Source of the DNA: Gymnogyps californianus
Lineage: Eukaryota > Chordata > Aves > Accipitriformes > Cathartidae
Direction of reading: 5' to 3'
Length of the DNA: 64,000 nt
Assembly (NCBI RefSeq): GCF_018139145.2
Contig: NC_059478.1
Location: forward strand, 31,929,001 to 31,993,000
Shown here in pieces: positions 1 through 13,321 of this stretch. Below the pieces are notes generated by a model. The model was not told where the DNA came from, made no database searches, and worked only from the letters and a program-made list of their open reading frames with translations. The first letter of the stretch is position 1, and every line of letters begins with the position of its first letter. The position numbers were made by a program, and so were the translations under genes.

Positions 1-844
1 ATGCTGGCCTGACTTCCCACCACTCAAGAGACAAAGCTTACCAAGACTTTGGCTACCTATTTACTCAACTTTAGCAAAAACGTCAGCTAACGCTATTTTC
101 AGGAACTAAGCATGTGCTATTTACACAACCACTCCAGTTCTTCCTCCCCCAGTCATAACAACCCATGACACAGCCACCTGTAAAAACACCCTGACATAAG
201 GGTACCTGTGTGTGGTCAAGAGTGTCCATCTCAGGGGGATCTTCTGGATGAAGCCAAGGAGCTGTGTGAAAAGGAGAAGGTTTTGGAATAGCAGTAATCC
301 AAAGCGATGGAATAGGAAGCTCACAGCAGCAAGTGGTAACGTGATAGTTGAATCTCACAGTGAGTTTGTGCTTCTGCTATCAGCGCTCTTTGCAAGAAAT
401 TCTGTTCCACACCACACTCCCCTCTGATATTAATTTTGAATTCAAGACAGCTTTGTAGTACCTAATCCTATTAGCATGCTCCTGAAATCTGTAAGAGCAG
501 AAATGTAGGACTGGCCCAGAGACTTAGCTCTCAAGCTCTGCTCCCCCACGAAACAAATTCAGGTTCAAGTCAACAGTCCTTGGTCCCTTAGGGACTGATT
601 AGGTAATATTTACCAATGCTGAGATACAGTTATGCACAACAGTAAAGCAAATAAAAATATTTAAATGAAAATACTTTGGACAAAATATGCTTTCTTAATT
701 TGGAAAAGTTCATAGATTTTTCCTTCTGTACTTTTCCAACCAAACTGGAAAAAACAAACAGCTGATTACATTTTTTTCCCCCACTTTCAATTTTTACTGA
801 GCTCTTTTCCTATAGTCTCTCTACCACCTCTCCTTTTCGTACCA

Positions 845-955
845 GGCTTTTTCAGAGGCAGGAATTGAAAAATATAAAGAAAAGAAAAAAACAGAGAAAA
901 TAGGTAGAATGAAGGAAAAAAGGGAAAAATAAAAAAAACCCCAAACTTGTTTAGA
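845..955. repeat. A/G-rich low-complexity tract
   Basis: The plus strand is dominated by A with interspersed G (repeated GAAAAA and AAAGGAAAAA units), ending in a short A8C4 stretch. It reads as a degenerate purine microsatellite. No coding or transposon signal accompanies it. Confidence 0.6.
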
Positions 956-1007
956 AAAAAGAGAAAAGTCCTAGATTTTAGAATGAAAATGGTTCCTGTC
1001 AACATCA

Positions 1008-1024
1008 TTTTTTTTTTTTTTTTT
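1008..1024. repeat. T17 homopolymer
   Basis: An uninterrupted run of 17 T. No element recognisable as a retrotransposed copy precedes or follows it on either strand, so it is treated as simple sequence. Confidence 0.85.
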
Positions 1025-4000
1025 AGGAAAAGTTTCATTTTCACTAGACGATAGCGATTTTGGTAAAGGGGATGAGATGGAACACATTTGCTTTGGACAG
1101 AAGTGTCATCCCGGATCTGGGCTTATTCTCTGTGCAGCCAGGTTGGGTGCCTGCATCCTGCGTTAGATGATCCCCAATGACTCTGGCAACAGCTGATCAG
1201 AGAGAACCCTGTATATCGCCTACGGCAGCTGATGAGAGCACGTTCATAAATGGATTTCTGTCCAAGTTCCTGTTGCATGACAGCCAAAATGTTTTAACAT
1301 TTTTGTAGATGTGTTTCTGTGCAAGAGAATGAAGCAGATGTTTTCTAACACAAACTGTAGGCTGGTGGCTAGGGCTTAGGTCTGGGAGACGGCTGAGCAT
1401 CAGTCAACATGACGCAGGATGAAGAATTCCACTGGAAATCCGGCAGTGCCTCCGCCAGTCGCACCCATTTCACATGATTCAGCAACGGACATAGTAACAA
1501 TTCAATTTTAGTTAAAATGATTTTGTTTTTATTGAATTCTGGAATGAAAACAGGTTTTATGTCTTTGAGAGATGCCATGAAATAGAATAAGCAGCTTGTA
1601 CTCCACATCCCCTCAGACATCCAGTAGCTCAGTGCAGAGACAACAGCTTGGCAGCAGAGAATCTTTCAGACTCCAGACACATGCAATACCTCTTTATGTA
1701 CATTTGTGTTTTGAGGACAGCTAATTTAAAACAAAAAAAACCCAAACCCCACACCATTAATTAACAACAATTATATATTGGAGTTTAATAAATTTCAGTG
1801 CTTTTATTTAGCCTTTTGAAACACAGGCATTTCATTTCTCAAGTATGAAACATATCCCAAATGGTAAGTCTATCAACTGTGTATCAGAATGAGTAGGTGA
1901 CTTAAATTTTACAACTTCAAGAGTTTTATTACACAGTAAATCTTAATGAAATACAATACTGGCTGTGATATAACAATTGCAAAGGAAAAAATACAGCCTC
2001 GTAACGTGACATGCTGATCTCTAGTCAGCTCTCATCTCAGAAAGGCACCACTTCTGGCAATTGCCCAGTAAAGCTGCCCCAGCTTTCCTAATTTCCTAAT
2101 CACAGTGTTACCTGGGATTTCACCACTCTGGCAGCATTGCTGTTCTGTAGACTGCTACCAAGGCCTTTGGTCCATGCCCAGTTTTTCACAGCATCTTCAT
2201 AACTGCTTAGTAATGCCACATTCCTCTATGCAGAAACAACAATCTGATTCATTTAAATCAGGGTTCTAGCTTCAGGTCAACAGTCCTCTGCCCAATTAAT
2301 AATGCCTAATTATCCCTACAGGTTGGCTGTATTCAATGGATAGCTAAGGACACAGCTATCACTAGAACTATGCAAAAGGAGGCATATCGTGCATGGTGGA
2401 TGAGGGCATTAATACTTTCTGTGGTCCCTGCCAAGGAATTTGAGACTTAAGACCTATAATGCTGCTCCAGAGTAACAGGGAATAGGAGTCTATGAGACTT
2501 CATGCTGTCTACACAGGAACTACAGACACATACCGCCAGGGCACGGAGCACGCTCATCTTCAAAATACTCCGATACAACAGGAAACATCCTTCTTAATGA
2601 CAGGGTCAAGGCTAGGAGAGCTTTCGCACATAAACAGCAGATTGCGCGCTCCGAGGATAGCTGAGCTAATGCACACCTCTTTTGGTGACCCATCTCCCAT
2701 CAGCTCGCCTTTGCTCCACACCTGCACAACCTTTATTCAACCCTGAAGGCCTTGAAACTGCATGTTGCTGCACCTCTAAGCCATATTTGTTTCTGACGTG
2801 GAAAAAATGCAAGACAATGACATAAACAAAAACAGACAATTTTTTTTTTCTTCCAAGAAAAGTTTTTGTCTAGGAGAACATGGATATTCTACTTCACATT
2901 TCATATTTTGTTGCTTATTCAGTGCTGGAAGTAGAAGCATCTATTGGGATTTCTGTTCAACTTTGCCTCTCTTTCTCCTCCTCCCCCTCACAAAACCCCA
3001 TGTAATATTGTTCATTTAATTCCCATCTTGGATTTATGTTTTTATTTGAATCACCTGTTCCTCACCTGCTGATGGCCTCTGGTATAACTGGGGGCTGTTA
3101 TCCTTCATTTATTCATTTCCTATTTCAGGGCATAAGCAATGAGAATCACCACAACCATAACATTAGCAGTATTTGAGTCTAATTTGCCTCACACTTGTAT
3201 TTCAGGAGACACACAGAATTCAGAAGTGATTTATTGGAGCTTTGAAAAGCTAAAAGAGGTTAAAACTGGCTATTCCTACCATGGAATCTCACGCTGACAT
3301 AAAATGTTTTGAAAGGGTGATTCAGAGAAGCTAGGATCCCTTGTTAAATCAGTCAATATTTGCTTCGTATTGAGACTTTAATGCTACCTTTATCTCCACA
3401 AAGTTGTCTCTGAGGTCAAGACTCCACCTCACTCAGGTTTGGGAAGCCATGGAGCGCATTCAGAAGAGCTGAGCAGAGCACAGGGGAAACGAGGCTTTTT
3501 AACAGCATCTGCTTTCCTAAGATAACACCCAACAGCCTGGCAAACACAGCCATTTCTGATAGGTAAGATAATACCTCTGATAGCATTTCCCTCCCATTAT
3601 TTACTTCTGACATACATTCCTATTGCACTCAATTACAGATCATTTCAAGAACATTTTGCAAAACTTCTTACTCTGTTTACACGTCTTTGTTCCCATTTTT
3701 GTCTGAGGAACAGTAAGTATTCAAACAGCTACAGAAATATACTCAGAATGAAGCTAATTCCCAATGTAAAGAGATATCAGGACTGCGACATGACCACCCT
3801 CTACCTCAAACAGCAGCTTAGGGTCAGCAGTTCATTATCAGCCACCCTTAACATGCAGATAATGCCGAGAGAGCACAAGTGTAACCTGCCCTCGGATACT
3901 TACACAACGGGCCTTGAACAAGCCAGTTCAAACAACATGGAAATCACCAGGAAGAACTAGCCATGCTGTTCAGAGCAAATGCATCAAACAATATACTTGA

Positions 4001-4388
4001 ACAGAAACATTAAAAACACTTTAAAAATTTAAAAAAAAAGAAACAGACATCCTCAGTTAGAACTCAATTACAGGACACGATGTTTTCTTAGTCAGACCAA
4101 GCAATTAGCCAAAAATAGTGTAGAGTAAGTTGTTTCAGGCAGTTCACCTGCTCCTCAGACTTTAAGTTTCTCAGTTGTGTGTCATTTTATAATCATATTT
4201 GCCTCATTTCCAAATTTGTTTTTCCAAATGACTACCTAAGAAACAGCAAAACAGATTGTACTGAAACAGCTGTGAAATGAACATAATAAATCAAAAAGCA
4301 AAGGTTTATTTACTTTCTCTTCCTTTCCAGTTCTTTAACCTACAGCAGTCCTAGGCTTTGCCTGCAAAAAGTAGATAAAATAATACAG

Positions 4389-4430
4389 ACAACAAAAAAA
4401 ACCCCACCCAACAACAACAAAAAAACCAAC
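4389..4430. repeat. 42-bp A/C-only low-complexity tract
   Basis: Forty-two consecutive bases contain only A and C, including four AAC triplets. It belongs to a recurring class of strand-pure A/C tracts in this window; see the finding on this class. Confidence 0.7.
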
Positions 4431-5349
4431 TTAAGAACTTGAGGCAGTTTTTAATGGATGGCACTCCTTTCACAGCACAAATCCTGCTGTTTGTTACAGG
4501 GTTCTAGAGCGACAAATCACCAGAAGACATTAACCATCTCTAATAGAAACATAAAAATACTAAACTCTTATGCAAAGCATGTTTGTGACTTTTTTTTAAA
4601 AAAAGGGATTTTATGTAGCTTCATTCACTTAATATGTTTTTGAAGCATTCAAATTCTTGCTGTACTACAAGATAATGGCCTATATCCAGAAGAAAAAAAA
4701 CAAAAACAATACATCACTTGGCTAACATTTCTTTTCCATTTTGTGATATAATTCACTATACCTAGTTAGCTCCCTTTTGAAGCCAGAAAGGAAATACTGT
4801 GAAGAATCAGAAAACAATGAAAATGAAATGAAAACAAAGGGAGAAATCACTTATATGAAAATCTAAAGACGACACATTTGAAAAGTACTGAAGCATAACA
4901 TACCAAATTAAAGACATTTGTAAGGAATGGACAAAAATGCTCTGTCAGAGATAAGCAGTTTGACATTCCCTGTCGCCACATGAAACAGAGTTCAAGGATA
5001 TAAATCCAGATAGCTTCTGATAAAATTATGTCAACTTTATTTTGCTTTTCCTACAATTAAGAGAAGTGGCTGCCTCCGCATTGGACTGGAAATTTCTGGT
5101 GCCAGTTGGTCTTATTAACAAATCGAATTCACATACGAACCCAATGGTAAAGGCACTGCTCTTCTGACACTCAGAGCATCATCATCTTCAGACCAAGCTA
5201 CTGCTCAGGGAATTTCAACTTTATACAATAGTCACATTTTCTGATAGTAAAAGCTTCTGTCGTCTCTGCTCCTAAAATGGATTTTGTTGCTATTACAAAT
5301 TGAATTTCTGGTTGGTGGCATTTATTTGATTATAAATTTCAGAAGCTAT

Positions 5350-5650
5350 TTTCTTTCACGCTTTGAGTCTATGCCTGCTCAACCTAATACATTTCCATGT
5401 CACAGAGCTGACTGGAGCTGCTTTCAACCAACACGTGAAGCAGCCTAGTTCAGTGAGTTTACAGAGCTGTGAAGAAGCAAGAAATACGGAAAAGTTTGAT
5501 GTGTGTTGGAGGAGCAGGCAGGGTTGGTCTAAATCACCATTTACCACAAATCTGCGCTTTTTTAGCAGGCTTTTGCTGATAAATATCAGCTTAATCCTAA
5601 AACTGGATGCTTCAATTATGGGATTAACGTCAATCGACATACAGAATAAC
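5350..5650. promoter_or_regulatory. Candidate conserved non-coding element
   Basis: A complex, repeat-free stretch of about 300 bp. It carries a perfect dyad GCTGATA-AA-TATCAGC (5575-5590), a TAATCC site (5592-5597) and an oppositely oriented GGATTA (5621-5626), which are K50 (OTX/PITX/bicoid-type) homeodomain sites. Open frames of about 95 codons exist on both strands across the same bases but resemble no known protein. The enhancer reading is inference from motif content. Confidence 0.2.
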
Positions 5651-8600
5651 AGAAAGTAGAACTGCTTTCCTTACGGAGGTACTAAATCAGCATCTCATTG
5701 CTGGTTCCACAGAGGCAGACTGGCTACCCTGCAGGGCGATGCTTAGTTCCCTGTGCTGGAAGTAAACAGTGGCTTTTTAAACAATAAAAGCATGAGATTC
5801 ATTGCAAAGCCTTTTAATATGACCTGGGTGGACTGGGAGTGAAATGTAAGGGGGTGAAGAGTCCATCTGTATCCAGTGCTCCTTCAAAAAGACAAACATG
5901 AGAAGAAATAACCCAAAAGAGGGATTGCCAGCACTAGAGCTCAGCATCCTGCAGGAGCCCGGTTTTTTAAATCCTCTCTTTTTAATCTTAAAACAAAGAT
6001 CCTCCTCACAGCTGAGTATTCCAAAGATACGACTTAGTGAAGCGCTAAATCAGTCAAGAAATGCAAAGAGACTGCAATAAGGCCACAGAGAAACTCTCTC
6101 CAGAAAGTGATTCCTTTCTCTCCAGGGCCATGGACTCACCTACCAAGAGAAAACTGAAAAGTGAACTAGAAAAGCTGAAAGAACACCTCAAATAAAAAGG
6201 GGACCTTTTAATTAAGGACGTGAACAGTGCTCCCCGTAACAGCCATTTTCTCTTTTTCACTTTTTTTTTCTTTTTTAATCCATCTGTTGGAAATGGAACC
6301 TATTTCCAACCAATGCATCGGACCCCAATGCAGCGGACATATTTGTTGGCTGGATCCTGCGATCCTTATTCAAAACAACATACCAATGCTGCACACTGTC
6401 TGAATGTTTTGCTTAGGAATATAGCATGTGCTACAGACATACAATAGATCACGGTAATAAGAGGCAAAGTACAATTTAGATTCTATCCTGAGGAAATTTA
6501 ATAATCCAGAATTAGAGAAGTCTAACTCATTTGGCAGCACTTCTTTAAAAAGATATATTATGAGCTCAGAAAGTAGACACATGCTGCAAGGTTTTTAAGA
6601 CTCTTACAAAGACGAATCCACCCACTGAGAATTTCAAAGTTGACTGTGAAAGGCGAGTACACAAGTCCCACCCAAATTATGGTAAATGGCAGGCGGATCT
6701 CCTGGCTACCTTCCCAAGCCCAATCCAACTCTCCTGCACTGCCGAATTCTGGCAGCTGTGGTTCAGTTTCATACTTCAGAGAGCAGTCAAAGGCACCTTT
6801 CAGAAAGAGAAAACAGGAAACAAAATAAGCACTTCAAGCCCTACTCCTTTGCTTGCAGGACATTAACATCACAAAGATGCCCAGCGCTCTTTGCGGAGTG
6901 CCAAGCTGCAGCGGGGAGGGTCAGGGTCGCCTCCAAATCTCTGGGTAAACTCCCTACGCTGAAGTGTGAATGGACAAACAAAGCCAGACAGGAGCCTTTA
7001 CTGTGCTGAATATGCATGTGGTATCTCCTAAAGTGGATGACAATAACGAGCTTGCACAATCTATGGTAAATTAATTCAAAAGCTAAATGAATGTACTATC
7101 CTACAGAGATACTGGAGTAGTGAAAATGGATAAGCAATGTTGCTTATGGTATTTTTACCCCCCCCCCCAAAAAAAATCTCAGTCAGAGGGGAAAGGAACA
7201 TGTTGGAGAAGACAGATTTTCACAAATATTTGTATTTGAATTGCTGATGAACTCTTCCTGCTGTTATTTTTATTAATGTTTTAATTATATATGCAGTACA
7301 CTTCATGTATTACTGAAAATATATAGGAGCTACAACATTTTACAAGCTAGAGAGACAGTTATATAGCCAACTTCAAATATACTTCCTTTCTGTTAAGGAA
7401 ACAAAATGCACTGGGACCGTGACCTTTTATGTAATATATTTAAAAGCGAGTATATGATGGAGTAGTTCTCCTGAGCTCACGCTAAAACTGATGTTGCCAT
7501 CTGCAGAGCATTATTTCACTCCATGTCTCCAGGTTTTTTTAAGATGTACTGGTCAACTGAAAACACAATGAATATGGAATGGGGCAGCAAGTTTTTATTG
7601 GGACATTATAAGTTTTGGGATATGCTCAAGATCTCAGGTCCTAGGACAATAGGTCATTATTCCAAAAACACCTCTAAAATGAGCAAAATTTTAAATATGC
7701 ACTGTGCAGGGACCTGGTAAGGCAAGTCTTTCTGCAGTGAGCAAAAACAGAAGCCCTAATCATAATGCTACAAATGCATACTAAAGCAATATTTTGAGAA
7801 CCAGTTCAATACGTAGGTGAGTTAAGGACACACCTTACTTAGCAAAACAATCAAGTACATTCTTCTTGAGTCTTTAGTCAGCCCAAAGCAGTCTAGTTGG
7901 CTTTGGAATAAGCAGAGACTGACTCCATCCCATCAACTGGATGGTGCAATAACCCCAACACACTTCACACCCAAGAAGAATTAGACCCACAGCGCTCTCA
8001 TCCAGTCTTCCCAACCTCATCTTAACACACAAGGTATTGCTATGTTCAGGACACTGACCCCATTTGAGTTGCAGGCCTTGAGGTCTGCTGGAGATTTACT
8101 GTGTTGACCCTTCTGAATAGCATGTAATGAAATCTTTATTATAATTTTCTTCCAACCCACACTGCTAAAAAAATTTGTCAGCTGCTTTAAAATGGTCTCT
8201 GTTTTTCTGGCCCTGCTTCTGGCAATCTAAGTAGCTGTCATCACTGTAGGAGCAGCCTGCTTGATAAGATTATAATTTTGTTTACATTGTGCTATAGGAT
8301 GCCATGCTGAGTACAGCGCAAGGAAAATGGCAATCGACAGCATGCAATGTGCATTTTCAGTAAAATGTGGGGTATCTTCCTTTATTCCTTCCTCAGAATT
8401 GCATGATTTTGGCTGATGTTCTTAAAGGTAAAGAAAAAAAATGGGTTTAATGTATTTCTTTGCTGGAATGTATCGCAGTAAAACCTGTAATGGCCTTTTT
8501 TGGCACCAAACCTAAAATACGCAGCATTCAGAAAACAGCTATTTATTGAAGCTGGAAATGCAATACCAAGACTACAAATCACTTCTTACATATAGAAAAG

Positions 8601-8682
8601 TGGAAGTAAAGCTGGCTAACGCCTACCTCTCTACCAAAGGTAGAGCTCCCAGTCTCAAAACTAGGAGCAGTCAATTTTCGTT

Positions 8683-8749
8683 TGCTGTGTGGTTGCAAGT
8701 TAAAGGCCTTACTGTATCTCATTTTCATCCTCTATAAAATGGAGATACG
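8683..8749 (+). mobile_element. MIR-type SINE core fragment (plus orientation)
   Basis: The segment follows the MIR/CORE-SINE centre in order: TGCTGTGTGG, then a CAAGTTA block, a pyrimidine-rich CTCATTTTCATC block and TATAAAATGGAGATA. These correspond to the family's 'tgtgtgaccttgggcaagtcact', 'ctcagttttcctcatc' and 'tgtaaaatggggata' blocks. The tRNA-like head and the 3' part are too eroded to delimit. Ancient SINEs of this type occur in amniotes, and the amniote MIR1 subfamily is the likeliest source. Identification is from a remembered consensus. Confidence 0.65.
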
Positions 8750-11700
8750 GCCACATATTTTAAGAAAGGGTCACGAAGCTCTCTTAGTACATGAGACTGT
8801 AAATCTACTAGGGAAGTGTACCAATATTTTTACAGCAGTCAGTTGGGTTAGTTTTAATTTGTGTTTGATTAGCAAAGTGCTCTGGGCCAGACTCACAATA
8901 TTCACAGAATTCCCGATGCAGCGAGGCCAAATTTAACAATTATAATGGTAGTAATATGTATTCAGTCTTAGCCATTAGCTGTTGGGAAAATGGGTCAACA
9001 ATAACATAGCTGTATAGCTAGAGGATTTCTCCACCGCACATTTAAATGCCGCAGTAAAGGGCAGCGAGCAACATGAACCAGATTCCTATTACCTTTAGCA
9101 TGATCGCTGCTATTTTTCCCTTCTCAGTAAGTGAAATATTTTTATATACCTTTTTCTAACTCTCCCCAGAAATTAATTTCTCAGCTGTGTTCTGTTCTCT
9201 CCTTCCTACGAAAGGTCGGCCAGAGCTGGAGTATGTGGTCCCAGGAGCAAAGTTGAATCTAGGACTTTGCATTGGAAGGAGAGGCACTGAACAGCTTTGT
9301 CAGGTCAACCAAAAGGCAACATAATGAATCCTTAAGCAGTGCAAGTGCACAGAATGGGTATTTCACATTAATAATTGATGACTTCTCAAGAAGGGTTACT
9401 GAGTGGTTTTACATCCAAAGTTAGCACTGTTAAGCCCCATCAGTAGGTAGGAAGAGAGCAAGCCAAGGAGGCGCGAGTTTCTGCGGCACATTTGCAGGTT
9501 GCTGTGTGGGAGGTAAGTACACAGATCCCATTAAGAAAGCGAGGGGTCTCTGCACACAACCACCCACGCGCACTCGGAAAGAGCACTACTGCTCCTCTGC
9601 CTGGCCAGCATAACAGAAAACTCCATCTCAGAGTTTGACAAGACAAATTGTGAAATTTATCTTTCTCATACTGGATTGTCCTCCATGTAATGGGAACAAA
9701 AGGCAATACCAACAAAAGAAAAAGCAGCATTAAAGCCCTTTTTGAGGACAGAAAAGGAAGTAGTCATACATCACTATGCTAAGTCAGCACACAACACATC
9801 ACTTAGGTCTGGAGGCTCAGCTCAAGCCTTATTGACCCACACGACAGTCACTGCACAAGACCTTGAAGCACAGCTGAGGGCTTAAACAGCAGGACCTGCA
9901 ACCACCAAAGAAAGGGAAATAAAAGCACAAACAAGAAATGCTTGTCCTTCCCTAACATAAAGCACCCAGCTTTACGTAGCTCACGCAAAATTTTTAAAGA
10001 GCACATTATTGCAGATGACAATGGTGTTTTGTTACTTGAGGACAATTGGAAGTGTCAGAATTTATGAAGGTATGAACATCAAAACATTATTTCTTCATTA
10101 ACGGTATCAAAGCCTGGGCTTGACTTAATGGTCACAGTTTTAAGGATTCATCAATGTCATTCATTTGAAGTCTGCCAAAGTACACGTGTAATTTAGTCTG
10201 ATTGTTTAGGAATATATTTCATTTAACTCCTGTTGTTCAAGAATAGAGTCAGGTGATTTTGGCTCAGTATGCTCTTCCTAACAACTGGAAACAATAGTAA
10301 CATGAATTATACCTTACTTCACCCATTCAAATGCAGAATGACTTAAACACGTTGATGAGCAAGAAATTGCTGAGACAGAAGCACCAAATTTCACGTTTGA
10401 GAAGTCTGAACCTCCCATTTGGAAGTACCAGTACATTTCTGTGCAGCAGCAAATACAAAGTACTGAATTATTTCCAGCTCCATTTTGTGAAGTGAGGTAA
10501 GGAGAAACTAAAATCAGCATTTACCATGTGTCAGCAAATAGTGTTGCAAACATCATGACTAGAAATCCAGTCACTAATAATGATGCCCTCTTGCTCCTGA
10601 GAGGAAAAAGTGCAATGACCTCCCGCATTCATGCTTTCCAGGCTCCCACTTGGCATACACTAAAACCTGCACAGACCAGACACTACCAGCATTTTGGGTG
10701 AGGCCACGTTTAATTGATTTAGCATTTTCAAGCTGATGGTTGCATATTGCAAAATTAGGGCTACATTCTGGCTTTGTTCCCAACGAAGCAGCACAGCCTG
10801 AGCCAAGAAGCAAGAGAGAGATGTGTAGGAATGTATTTTCAAACACAGCATCAGTCTGTCTTCACCCACTACCATTAACAACATACGCAGGAAAGGCACC
10901 AAGAACAGCATGTTTCACTACCAGCACTTTTTACTAGGTGTAGAAGAATGTACACACAGGAGGATCCAAGGCTGCACACATGCAAAACACCCTAATGCAA
11001 TTTGCACCTACCGACTGTATGCGATTGTAAACCGTAGCAGAAAAACCCATGCCAAACTGCAAGTTACTACAGCAGCAGAGTGGTGTGAAGCCAGGAGAGC
11101 GCAAGGCAAAGCTCCTAGCCATTATCTCAAAGGATATTGGAAAAACAAAGGCGAGCACGCGTAATTGAAAAGGCAACTGGATGCTCTCCCTGAAACACAC
11201 ACTAGGACAGAGCATTTTACTGACACTCACAGCCAGACAGATACATTAATGTAAACATAAAGCAGGCAGAAGTTATCAGCTGTGATACGGTGGAAGAGGG
11301 TCAGGTGCAACCATTCCACTCCCCATGCCATTGACTGTGCACAAAGCAGATGGCTTGCCACAGATGCACAGATAATTTTTCTGACCAAAATCAACATGCC
11401 AAATTATCCTCCAAACCAATGGCAACTGGAGGACACACGAAATGATACCTTCGAAGCCAGCTGGCACACGCCATCCTGAGCCTGGATGTGATCAGTGGCA
11501 CAATGGGCACACAACTTTGCTTCCATCTGGTGTGGCTGGCAACGGTGGAGGTCGACACACAAGCTGAAGGAAGAGAGCGGTGCTAAGATGAAGCGGTTGA
11601 CTGATGACAAGGGAGAACGGAATGTGGAGGGGGGGTGGAAAATGACCTGCAACAAATCAAGTGTGACTGTATAGATGTGTGTCTCTTCAGCAGACTCAAT

Positions 11701-13168
11701 CAACAGCAAGAGGGTGACAGAGATACTGAAATGGTTAAACAAATAGCTTCATGTTGGCCTGCCCAGAGTTACGATGAGATGGATAGATGCAACTAAGAAC
11801 CACTGACCTTAACAACACAGAAAGAAGTGAATGTTCTGCAAAATACATAGATAAGCCAAATACACAACAGAAAGATAAATACCAGTATGTGCTACAATTT
11901 GCATGCTAATCTGTAAAGCCCAAAGTAAATGAACAGACAAACGAGTAGTCTAAATGAAAGAAATGTCAGTACTGCAAATTGCATAGCGTACTGGTAAAGT
12001 GGTGAACAGAGGGACCCCCAAAACCCCACAAGAGTCCTCAATCTCTGACTTGTCAATGTGACATATCTTCAAGCAAAAAACCTTTCACTAGATCTTTTTT
12101 CCACCCTACCTCTCATTTCTCAATCATTACACTAAGAACTGATCCTATCTTTGGTCAATAAATACTCCTTACACACTACATTTTCAAACAGCAACCTTCA
12201 GATTTTATCTACACCTGATCTGGGCCCTTAGCAGGAGTTTCCACAAACTTCTACAAAATCATCTCCTTATCTTTTTTAAGTCTTTCACTGCGATGCCTTA
12301 CAAAAGACTTTGTACAAGGGGCATGCAGGAACGGCGGGCATGCTGAGATTACCCGTTCTCAGAGTGATTCATTTTGACTGTTTGTTTACACATGTCCATA
12401 TAAGTGCATCAAACATCTCTCATATTGCTAGACTCTCAGTGGGGGGAGACTTTCTTTTCTTTCAATATTTATATACAAGTACAACAAAGTTCTGTTCCAC
12501 AGTGAAGGTTCCTATGCATGATAGCAAGGCAAATAATAAGCTATAGGATTTAAGGGTACAAAAACCACTGTGCCAACAAGTACTCCAATTTGACGGTGAC
12601 TCACTTTTCTCACGCAGGGAGCTTAGCAGAAAGCCTAAAATGGCAAGATGCCAAAATCGAGCTACTCAGCACGAAGGCATGTTTCCTGCACATCATGATC
12701 AGCAGCGGTAGCTGTGAAAAATCAGAAGTCAAGAGGCATAGTCCAGCTGTAAAATGCTTAACGAAGAAAAAAGGGGAGGGCAGGACTCACAACTCAAGGT
12801 TATCATCCAACATTAACAAAAATAGGAGAACATCTCATCTCCTGCATTGCCGTACCCTCACAGCTGTCTTCTGCCAGTCCAAGCACCAACCTGTTCCTCT
12901 CCACCATCGACTTCTCAATTTATCTCAACAGTCTGACTGAAAAACCTGCCTTAATGTAATAAAGTTTTTAAAAGCTGTTGATCATTGTAACGTCTATTAA
13001 CAGATCATTATTGTCCACAGTCCTAACGCCACTTAGCACTACCTTCCGACTGGTTAGACACCAAGTCCCACAAAACCAGACAGTTCATCTGAGAGGTGTT
13101 CAGGTCATAAAGAAAACACTAAAAAGGCGTGTGTTCTCCCAGGGCAGTTCTTTTGCCCACTGACATTT

Positions 13169-13183
13169 AAAAAAAAAAAAAAA
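13169..13183. repeat. A15 homopolymer
   Basis: Fifteen consecutive A. No transposon body recognised beside it. Confidence 0.8.
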
Positions 13184-13295
13184 GCAAAAGTTTTCTTTTG
13201 TTGTTAGGCATAAGCTGCTTACTGAAGGCAAATGTGCTTGTTTTCTGCCAACCATTCAAGTCTCTCCTTTTGTTTGGAGGAAAGAACAGAGAGGG

Positions 13296-13321
13296 GATTA
13301 TCCAACTGAGGTTGGATAATC
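13296..13321. repeat. Perfect inverted repeat, 11-bp arms with 4-nt loop
   Basis: GATTATCCAAC, spacer TGAG, then GTTGGATAATC: all eleven base pairs match. Flanking bases do not extend the stem. It sits in unique sequence. Possible roles are a homodimer binding site or a small hairpin. The stem is far too short for a microRNA precursor. Confidence 0.9.

Larger units (their letters stand above)
1..8682. other. Non-coding AT-rich DNA, left part of the window
   Basis: No exon, RNA gene or clear transposon was recognised here. Open frames are short (under about 100 codons) and match no family I know. Content that can be named: an A/G-rich tract (about 845-955), a T17 run (1008-1024), A/C-only simple tracts (1728-1756 and 4389-4430), a C run followed by an A run near 7158-7176, and a CNE-like block at 5350-5650 listed separately. 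If the CpG island at 45-46 kb drives a minus-strand gene, this would be intron; otherwise it is intergenic. Confidence 0.6.

Noticed and set aside
1008..1024. Poly-T and poly-A runs as tails of processed pseudogenes
   Set aside because: No gene-like or retrotransposon body adjoins this or the other long runs, and processed pseudogenes are rare in birds because CR1 does not use poly-A priming.
12950..12975. AATAAA near 12958 as a gene 3' end
   Set aside because: AATAAA is common in AT-rich DNA; no exon, terminal ORF or downstream GT-rich element supports it.
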